From an uncultured Verrucomicrobiota bacterium (lineage in GTDB: Bacteria; Verrucomicrobiota; Kiritimatiellia; RFP12; UBA1067), in assembly GCA_945613785.1 (NCBI GenBank), contig CALZAJ010000014.1, positions 1 to 16,544 of the forward strand: a stretch of 16,544 nucleotides of DNA, read 5' to 3'. The notes under the pieces are model-generated. The model ran no database searches, was not told the origin of the DNA, and saw nothing but the letters and a program-made list of their open reading frames with translations. Positions 9,567-16,544 of the stretch are shown here, in pieces (the first letter of the stretch is position 1; each line of letters opens with the position of its first letter). The translations under genes were made by a program, and so were the position numbers.

Positions 9567-9607
9567 ATTTAGCACCTAAACTGCAAAATGCAAATTAGGT
9601 GCTAAAT
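9567..9607. repeat. 41-bp AT-rich palindrome with perfect 13-bp arms
   Basis: ATTTAGCACCTAA at 9567-9579 and TTAGGTGCTAAAT at 9595-9607 are perfect inverse complements. The 15-base centre includes TGCA-AAA-TGCA, which can pair further. No T-run follows on either strand, so it does not look like an ordinary terminator. It may be a small mobile or REP-like element, or an operator. No flanking target-site duplication is obvious. Confidence 0.85.
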
Positions 9608-9695
9608 CTTGCCGCATAAAAATGAGCAACTTTCAAAGTCTAGGATGACGTTATCTGTAGGCGGCACAGCCGCACGCAGAAGGGCGCCCAAATGC

Positions 9696-9710
9696 TGGGG
9701 ACAGACCCCA
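9696..9710. repeat. Short hairpin TGGGG-ACAGA-CCCCA
   Basis: A 5-bp stem with the loop ACAGA lies about 20 bp past the stop of the DUF4832-like gene. From memory, similar GGGGACAGACCCC hairpins recur between genes in many bacterial genomes, sometimes near REP-type Y1 transposases. There is no transposase here. It could also mark the 3' end of the secreted-protein operon, although no T-run follows. Confidence 0.4.
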
Positions 9711-9729
9711 CCACGGCGGAAATCGACCT

Positions 9730-12339
9730 CTACCTCAGGGCGATTGAAAGCGCGGGGATGAGGTCACGGCGAATGACCGTGACCGTGCCGAGGTCGTGCC
9801 AACGGTCGGCGGCGACGGATTCGATGGCGAAGCGCACGGAGGGTTTGCCGTCCTGCGGATCCCGGATGCCGAGCGCCAGGACGTACTGTCCCTGGGCAAG
9901 ATCCGTCGGGAGGCGGAAGGTGCCTGCAAACGGACACGTCGGCGCGGGAACGTCATAGGCGTTCGTCGTCTCGTTCCAACGGTCGCCCGGCACCCACGTG
10001 CGGATGTCTGTCGAAAAATCCCCCTGCCACACGGTCTCACGGGTCTCGGGATCGAGCAACGCGACCGTCAGCGGCCAGTCGTAATAGAACGGCGCGGAAC
10101 CGACGTTACGAACCGAGCCCGTGACCGAGAACGAGAAGCCCGGGGACATCACGCGCACGAAATTCACCGTACCGAGCTCGTACCGGTAGCCGAACGCCTT
10201 CTGGATACGCGCCGCGCCGGCACGGATCAGGTCGTTCGTCGGATGATAACGCGCCACCCAGCCGAGACCCGTGCAATGCATCCGTCGGATCGTCATCTCC
10301 AGGAAGTCCGTATGGACGGGATCCGAAAGCGTGTCGTCCGGACTGTCGCCGGGCTGCGTCGCGTAATTGCCCCAGTCATAGGCCGTCTCGCCCTCGATCG
10401 GGGACGTCAGATAGAGTCCCTCGTCGATCCGCTTCTTCATGTTGGCCGCGCCCTGTCCGGTCGACGTCCACTGCTGGATGTGCGCCCAGCTGTCCCAGTA
10501 ATAGCCGAAGTCGTAGTCCGTGAAGTCGTCCGCACTGCGCACGATCACCTTCTTGTGCTTGAACGCCCGCTTGAAGGCGTCCGCCATCAGCTTCTGCATC
10601 TCCACCGACGGATGCGGCGTGTGATGTTCGCCCCACGCGCCATAGATGCCCATCTGCACCCACGCAATGCGCGGATCGTTGTCCCAGCATGCGCCCAGAC
10701 GCTCGATGAGACGCACCATCCGGTTGGTGAAGACGTCGCCGTCCCAGACGTCCCCTTCCCAGTCCACCTTGTCCGCCATATCCGCAGGATACGAGTATTC
10801 GGGCACGTTGCCGTTCTTGCCCGAGCCGTTCTTGATGCGGATGCGCGGAATCACCTTATAGGAGGAATCCGGCAGGACCGCGAACTTCTCGTCGCAGTAG
10901 GCGCGGATCTTCTCGATGCCGTCCGCTTCGCACGACTCGATGTCACCCCAGGGAATGTAGAATCGGACAAGCCGTCCGTAATCGCCCTGCGTTCCGTTCT
11001 TTGCATCGTAGAGATCGGGACGGAAGCCCTTGAGCGGATTCGGGAACGCTGCATCGGTGACCGCGGGCGCAAACACGCCTGGCGTCAGGTACCGCTGGCA
11101 GTCGGCGACGGTCGGCCGACAGCCGTCCTCGCACAGGACCAGGAACGTGCCCTCCTTGCGATCGGAGACGCGATGAATCCGCCAACCTTCGCGCGAGGAG
11201 ACCGGGATGCCGACAACCCGAGGGGCAAAGGCCAACACGCGCACGTCGCCCGCACGGACGTCCTCCGGCACCAGGACCACGGCATCCTCCTCAAAGCAGA
11301 GCTCGGCGCCGACGGTCAGCGGTCCGTTCCGCACGTCGCCAGGCGTCCAGGAGCTGGAGATCGTAACACGGGCCATTCCCTTCTGTCCGTCGAGACGCGT
11401 CATGCCGCCGTTGCCGATCCGCGGCAGACCGACGAGTTCGCCGATTTCCAGATCGCTTCCGCAGAGATTGATGTGCGTCCCCTCCGCACAGACGAGACGC
11501 GCGAAGCTCATGTTCAGCTCGGACGGCCATTCGGACGGCGGTTGGTCGTTGACCGTCAACAGCCGTCCCGTGCCGCCGTCATCCAGCTTCACGAAATGCG
11601 CGGCGTTCGTCTCGCCCGCGACCGGATGCGGATCGTAGGACAGGCCAAGTCCGTCAAACCGCGGACTGAGATCCTGCCGCTTGTACCAATTCGCGGAAAG
11701 CGAATAGATGACGATCGGGTTCGGACCCGGCTTCACGGTCGTCGTCCAGACGTTTGCCGCGCTCTTCTCACCGGAATTGCCGAACGGCGTCCATTGTCCG
11801 TTGAGCTTCATGTTGATGCGATACGTCTGGTGCATGGCGAACTGCCAGGTCTCGTTCGTCGGGGCGTGGCTCCACAGGAAGCCCTTGTAGACTGCCGCGG
11901 TGGCGCGGGTGATGCCGTTGGAGACCACGTTGTCATAACCGCTGAAGACGAGACGCGCGCCATCACGGGACAGATGCCAATCCTCCGCGGCGATCCGGTC
12001 CTCGATCCTGTCGCCCTTGCCCGAGCCCCACAGCGACTGGCCAGAGACGTCGGGCCCCTTGCCCATGTCGACGTAGACGGACTCCCAGAGTCCGACATTG
12101 CCAGGACGCTCCGGAAGACGGATCGTGCCTTCTCGCAGACGGCTCTCGCCGACGATCCGATAGGGATTGCCGAAGGTCAGCGTCCCCGCGCCGGTCTTAT
12201 CGATGGCCGAGATTTCCTCACGGACGCGGGCCAGGACGTTCGTACCCGTCCGGCCAAGATAGGAATCGCCTTCAACGGCGTTTGCCGTCAACGCGCCACC
12301 GAGAAGCGCCGCGACTACACCCAGGAATCGGCCGTTCAT
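9730..12339 (-). CDS. Secreted protein with a DUF4832-like TIM-barrel region
   Basis: The 869-residue product begins MNGRFLGVVAALLGGALTAN, a probable signal peptide cleaved near Ala21. Residues about 48-80 (KTGAGTLTFGNPYRIVG, then REGTIRLPE) resemble autotransporter-associated beta-strand repeats; about 85-420 looks mostly beta-structured. From NPLKGFRPDLYD (434-445) the sequence fits the DUF4874/DUF4832 type of glycosidase-like TIM barrel: VRFYIPWGDIES (458-469), KVIPRIRIKNG (495-505), and WVQMGIYGAWGEHH (560-573), whose Glu571 is a candidate catalytic acid. A beta-rich tail (about 722-855) ends it. The family name is recalled, not searched. The ATG at 12339-12337 shares one base with the stop of the upstream glycosidase (TAATG), so they are probably one operon. 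An ATG nine codons earlier (12366) is possible but would place extra residues before the signal peptide. A long antisense reading frame covers the gene and is rejected. Confidence 0.8.
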   Translation of the reverse strand: MNGRFLGVVAALLGGALTANAVEGDSYLGRTGTNVLARVREEISAIDKTGAGTLTFGNPYRIVGESRLREGTIRLPERPGNVGLWESVYVDMGKGPDVSGQSLWGSGKGDRIEDRIAAEDWHLSRDGARLVFSGYDNVVSNGITRATAAVYKGFLWSHAPTNETWQFAMHQTYRINMKLNGQWTPFGNSGEKSAANVWTTTVKPGPNPIVIYSLSANWYKRQDLSPRFDGLGLSYDPHPVAGETNAAHFVKLDDGGTGRLLTVNDQPPSEWPSELNMSFARLVCAEGTHINLCGSDLEIGELVGLPRIGNGGMTRLDGQKGMARVTISSSWTPGDVRNGPLTVGAELCFEEDAVVLVPEDVRAGDVRVLAFAPRVVGIPVSSREGWRIHRVSDRKEGTFLVLCEDGCRPTVADCQRYLTPGVFAPAVTDAAFPNPLKGFRPDLYDAKNGTQGDYGRLVRFYIPWGDIESCEADGIEKIRAYCDEKFAVLPDSSYKVIPRIRIKNGSGKNGNVPEYSYPADMADKVDWEGDVWDGDVFTNRMVRLIERLGACWDNDPRIAWVQMGIYGAWGEHHTPHPSVEMQKLMADAFKRAFKHKKVIVRSADDFTDYDFGYYWDSWAHIQQWTSTGQGAANMKKRIDEGLYLTSPIEGETAYDWGNYATQPGDSPDDTLSDPVHTDFLEMTIRRMHCTGLGWVARYHPTNDLIRAGAARIQKAFGYRYELGTVNFVRVMSPGFSFSVTGSVRNVGSAPFYYDWPLTVALLDPETRETVWQGDFSTDIRTWVPGDRWNETTNAYDVPAPTCPFAGTFRLPTDLAQGQYVLALGIRDPQDGKPSVRFAIESVAADRWHDLGTVTVIRRDLIPALSIALR

Positions 12340-15035
12340 TATTTTCGGATGATTTCGTAGAGGCACGTTGCGTCAGACCGGTCACGCGCGGTATCGGCCG
12401 TAAAGGTGAGCCGTCCGTTCTCACATTTCACCGGAATCTCCGCGCGGCGCGAACCATCAGCCGCGAGCGCATGGACGACGTACTCCGTGCCGTTCACGGC
12501 CAGAGAGATCTCGGCCTTGCCGACATGCATCAGATGCGGGAGCGCGCCCCACTTCAGAAGCACGGTCTTGGTGCCGTCGGCATAGACCGTTCCCGTGTCC
12601 TGCACATCCGTCACGTGCGTCAGCAGCAGGCGCTTCGAATCGACAACGGGCGCTCCGTCGAGCGACGAGACCCAAACAGCCGCCGGTGCCCCGGAGATAG
12701 CGGCCTTGAGCGGACCAGCCGCGTGTGCGCCGCCTTCGGCGAAGAAGCCGGCCGTTCGGGGCGTGTCGACGCCGAAGGTTCCCGTCGCGCGGTCGATGAG
12801 GACCTGTCCGAGTCCAGGCCGCGAGTCCCCGGCCAGCTTCTGGTAGTAGGCCGTGTCCGTCGAATAGACTTCGGGAAATTCCGCATAATCGGTCGCGAAG
12901 GACGGCTTGCCCTTCCCGACCCAGGTGCCGAATTTCGAATGCCAGCCATACCACATGTCGTGGAGATCGGCCTGAGGACCGCAATCGAAATTGCCGCGGA
13001 GCCCCTCCTCGGGCAACACGACGGCAAACGTACGGTCGAGCGGCTTGAGGTCCCGGCGGAGGTAGAGCGCGACAACGGCGCGTTCTGTCATACGCTGGAG
13101 CGGATCGCGCGAGACGTCGAAATAGGTCATCGGCTTCGACTCCAGTAGCGCCCCGGCGTCATGGGCCCACGCGAAGCGCCAGATGCCATCGTATTCCTGA
13201 AGGGCCGCCTGGGCGCCCAGCATCATGCCGCCGACGCCGCGGTACTGACCAGGACCGGAATAGTTGAATTCCGTCAGCGTGAACGGACGATCCAGGAGAC
13301 GATGCTTGACGACGGCCTCGAATCCGGCGGCCTTGCTGCGGACGGGGTTCGTGTTCGGACACTTGCTCGGCAGACGCCAGGACTGCTCGAGGAAGGACGG
13401 ATGATCCACATAGAAATGGTCGTCGACATAGTCGTATTCCTGGCGCGGCAGCTGGTACTGGATCGGATTCTTCCAGCACGAGAGATCTGTCAACAGGACT
13501 TCGCTCTTGATCTCCTCTCGGACGAACCTCTTCATCCGACGCGCGAAACGAAGTTCGACATCGGCGAGGAAGAGGCAGAAGGCCGCGTTCTGGCGCGAGT
13601 TCTCCCAGCAGTTGTCCGGGATCGCCTCCGTGATGTCCGCATACTGCGTCGCATCCTTCTCCTTGTGGTCGGCGAGCCATTTGCGCCAGGCGTCCATCGC
13701 TTCAGGGAGGGACTTCATGAACCCATAGCCGCGGTTGCCGGGATTGCCCTCGTTGACGAGCGCGAGGAAGGCGAGGGCGGGTTCGTCGGCCCAGCGCCGT
13801 CCCGTCTTCGGATTGACGTGATTCAAGAATTCACGAGAGAACGCCAGATAGTTCTGGAAGGCACCCTCGTGGAAAAGGACCAGCTCCTTGAAGTCCTGCA
13901 TGCCGACGACGCCGTCACGGTCGATGCCGCAGGAGCGATACGGAACCTCACGCGAGACGAAAAGGTCGGTCGTGAGATAGACACCGCGCGCGATGCAGGC
14001 GTTCAGCAGGTTATCGAGTTCCGCCATGCGTTCGGGCAGGATGCGCGTGCCGTCCGCCTTGTCGCAGAGCACGCGCTCATAGTGATGGATGCGCAGCGCA
14101 TTGTAGCCCGTACGAACGAGGCGGTCGACCAGCTCTTCGGCGGCGGATGCGCTCATGTAATTCGCCGAGAAGCAGAGGTTGACGCCGTAGAAGCGCTGGG
14201 GGACGCCGGGCTTCTGCGCGAATTCGAAGTGCTGTCCGCGGCGGACGACGCGTCCGTATTTGCCCGCGGGCGCTTCAATCCATCCAAGCGCCGAGAAGTC
14301 GAGCGCCGAGCCAGGCACGATCTTCGTCGTATCCTTCATCGGCACCCAGACATCGGTCGGTTCGATTGTGAGCGGACCCTTCACGACCTCGGCAACGCCG
14401 TCCGGTGCGGAAACGGTAAGGCTAATCGTCCGACGCTCGCCCGCCTTGAGTCCGCAGTCACCGAGCGGAAGGCGCAGCGAAAAGTCCTTGCCGCCCCACT
14501 TGCGGTTATCCTGAAGTTGGACGGTCGAGTTCTCCGACAGGCCAAGGGAGAGCTTCGGGCGAGTTGATTCGATTCGGACGGATTCGCTCGTCCAGCTGCC
14601 GAGCCAGGGCTTAGGAGTTTGTTCGAGGGGAAGCGAGACCTTCGTCTCTCCAAGCGCGAGCGATCCGCCGGCGTAGCACTCCGTCGGAAGCGAAGCGGAA
14701 AGGAAGAGACCTTTGCCGTCGAAGTCGTGTCGGATGTCGAAAGTCCAGCGGGCCGACACCTTTCCATCGACGAGAGTAGCCGAAAGGCGTCCTTCGACGA
14801 CAACCGGGCCGTCCTTCTTTTCGCGGATCTCAAACAAGACCGTGCCGTCCTTCTCGGGGTACCAGGCCCCCTTGAGAGAACACTCTCGCCAATCGGCGTT
14901 CATGAGACGGGGCTGGATCGAGACCTTCGCGTCTTCAAAGCGCAACACACCGCCATGTTTGACGGCGGCGACTTCCGCGGCGTGCGAAAAGACGCCGAAC
15001 ACCATGACTGACAAGAGGATAAGACCATTCTTCAT
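12339..15035 (-). CDS. Secreted clan GH-A-like glycoside hydrolase
   Basis: The 898-residue product begins MKNGLILLSVMVFGVFSHAA, a probable signal peptide cleaved after HAA. Residues about 21-275 look beta-rich and may bind carbohydrate. The catalytic barrel begins near 281 with RFYGVNLCFSANYMS, followed by GYNALRIHHYE (310-320). LAFLALVNEGNPGN (421-434) gives the Asn-Glu pair expected for the acid/base (Glu429), and RPFTLTEFNYSGPGQ (583-597) gives a candidate nucleophile (Glu589). This order matches clan GH-A retaining glycosidases such as GH5 relatives; the family and substrate are not determined. A beta domain (about 740-898) closes the protein. The start at 15035 matches the signal peptide; an ATG at 15053 would lie upstream of the -10 box. 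A promoter is visible just upstream, and the stop overlaps the next gene. Confidence 0.82.
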   Translation of the reverse strand: MKNGLILLSVMVFGVFSHAAEVAAVKHGGVLRFEDAKVSIQPRLMNADWRECSLKGAWYPEKDGTVLFEIREKKDGPVVVEGRLSATLVDGKVSARWTFDIRHDFDGKGLFLSASLPTECYAGGSLALGETKVSLPLEQTPKPWLGSWTSESVRIESTRPKLSLGLSENSTVQLQDNRKWGGKDFSLRLPLGDCGLKAGERRTISLTVSAPDGVAEVVKGPLTIEPTDVWVPMKDTTKIVPGSALDFSALGWIEAPAGKYGRVVRRGQHFEFAQKPGVPQRFYGVNLCFSANYMSASAAEELVDRLVRTGYNALRIHHYERVLCDKADGTRILPERMAELDNLLNACIARGVYLTTDLFVSREVPYRSCGIDRDGVVGMQDFKELVLFHEGAFQNYLAFSREFLNHVNPKTGRRWADEPALAFLALVNEGNPGNRGYGFMKSLPEAMDAWRKWLADHKEKDATQYADITEAIPDNCWENSRQNAAFCLFLADVELRFARRMKRFVREEIKSEVLLTDLSCWKNPIQYQLPRQEYDYVDDHFYVDHPSFLEQSWRLPSKCPNTNPVRSKAAGFEAVVKHRLLDRPFTLTEFNYSGPGQYRGVGGMMLGAQAALQEYDGIWRFAWAHDAGALLESKPMTYFDVSRDPLQRMTERAVVALYLRRDLKPLDRTFAVVLPEEGLRGNFDCGPQADLHDMWYGWHSKFGTWVGKGKPSFATDYAEFPEVYSTDTAYYQKLAGDSRPGLGQVLIDRATGTFGVDTPRTAGFFAEGGAHAAGPLKAAISGAPAAVWVSSLDGAPVVDSKRLLLTHVTDVQDTGTVYADGTKTVLLKWGALPHLMHVGKAEISLAVNGTEYVVHALAADGSRRAEIPVKCENGRLTFTADTARDRSDATCLYEIIRK

Positions 15036-15041
15036 GTCCCG

Positions 15042-15070
15042 ATTATAACACACGATGCGTACAAGACCAA
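15042..15070 (-). promoter_or_regulatory. Promoter of the glycosidase operon
   Basis: The minus strand carries TGTTATAAT (15050-15042), a perfect extended -10, with TTGGTC (15070-15065) as a weak -35 at 17-bp spacing. A start seven bases below the -10 falls on the A of the ATG at 15035, so the mRNA would be leaderless. The promoter lies immediately after the glnA terminator. Confidence 0.65.
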
Positions 15071-15085
15071 ATACTCAAAGGTGTA

Positions 15086-15123
15086 AAGGAAAACGAGGCG
15101 CACGGAAAACCGTGCGCCTCGTT
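15086..15123 (-). terminator. Rho-independent terminator of glnA
   Basis: AACGAGGCGCACGG at 15092-15105 and CCGTGCGCCTCGTT at 15110-15123 form a perfect 14-bp stem with a four-base loop. Read on the minus strand the stem ends in CGTT and continues TTTCCTTTACACC, a moderate T-rich tail. It begins 22 bp past the glnA stop and separates glnA from the glycosidase promoter. Confidence 0.88.
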
Positions 15124-15145
15124 CGGATCAAACTGAATTCTCCGA

Positions 15146-16544
<1,399 letters not shown>

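Larger units (their letters stand above)
9319..9729. other. 411-bp gap with palindromes and a possible gene remnant
   Basis: This is the only long stretch without a convincing gene. From low to high it holds the MFS promoter, a GC-rich hairpin (9396-9426), a possible coding remnant (9447-9555), a 13-bp-arm palindrome (9567-9607), a short hairpin GCGGC-ACA-GCCGC (9661-9673) and TGGGG-ACAGA-CCCCA (9696-9710). It is more AT-rich than the genes, especially at 9560-9640. I see no RNA gene or transposase in it. Confidence 0.7.

Noticed and set aside
9781..9820. A further sigma-54-like match (TTGGCACGACCTCGGCAC, minus strand)
   Set aside because: It has GG and GC at the right spacing but a poor -12 box, and it lies inside the end of a coding region with no gene start downstream nearby.
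9796..12360. An 854-codon open frame on the plus strand, antisense to the secreted DUF4832-like gene
   Set aside because: The product is rich in Arg, Asp, His and Ala with no recognisable domain. GC-rich codon use on the real strand suppresses stops in this antisense frame. The minus-strand gene has a signal peptide and family motifs.
13161..14567. A 468-codon plus-strand frame opposite the glycosidase
   Set aside because: Same shadow pattern; the minus-strand frame carries conserved glycosidase motifs.

Overview
This 16.5 kb window is GC-rich, densely coding, and every gene I can support lies on the minus strand. It reads from high to low coordinates as: glnA (glutamine synthetase type III, N-terminus off the window), a two-gene operon of secreted carbohydrate-active proteins, an MFS transporter, purF, and then carA-pyrG-carB (carB runs off the low end). 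The organism looks like a Gram-negative member of the PVC superphylum, most likely a gut-type Kiritimatiellota or Lentisphaerota. This is an inference from the high GC, a type III glutamine synthetase, a PurF with the N-terminus seen in Bacteroidetes/PVC, a secreted protein with an autotransporter-repeat-like GAGTLTF segment, secreted clan GH-A-like hydrolases, and few Shine-Dalgarno sequences. No 16S gene or other marker is present to confirm it.

Region by region: 1-3265 carB; 3266-3320 a short gap with a 14-bp AT-rich tandem repeat; 3321-4967 pyrG; 4964-6118 carA, whose stop overlaps the pyrG start (ATGA); 6119-6282 a regulatory gap; 6283-7986 purF; 7987-8088 a second regulatory gap; 8089-9318 MFS transporter; 9319-9729 a 411-bp gap with palindromes and a possible gene remnant; 9730-12339 a secreted DUF4832-like protein; 12339-15035 a secreted glycosidase; 15036-15145 a glnA terminator and a glycosidase promoter; 15146-16544 glnA.

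Four of the enzymes make or spend glutamine: GlnA makes it, while PurF, CarA (with CarB) and PyrG use its amide nitrogen for purine, carbamoyl phosphate and CTP synthesis. The strongest regulatory signal is an 18-bp sequence, TTGGCACGGATGGTGCTA, found identically just upstream of both carA and purF. It fits the sigma-54 (-24/-12) promoter consensus, with GG and GC dinucleotides at the correct spacing. A TTACATTT-type motif lies about 80-130 bp upstream of both predicted start sites and could bind the sigma-54 activator. At purF the predicted transcript would start almost at the AUG, whereas a read-through transcript could hide that AUG in a 13-bp stem.

The second notable theme is low-complexity DNA inserted in frame into conserved enzymes: a GAGAATG-type segment in carA and another in pyrG, and four 9-bp CTAG-headed units in the linker between the two halves of CarB. 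A related AT-rich tandem repeat sits directly in front of carB. They resemble, in principle, the in-frame palindromic elements of Rickettsia, but I cannot identify a known family.
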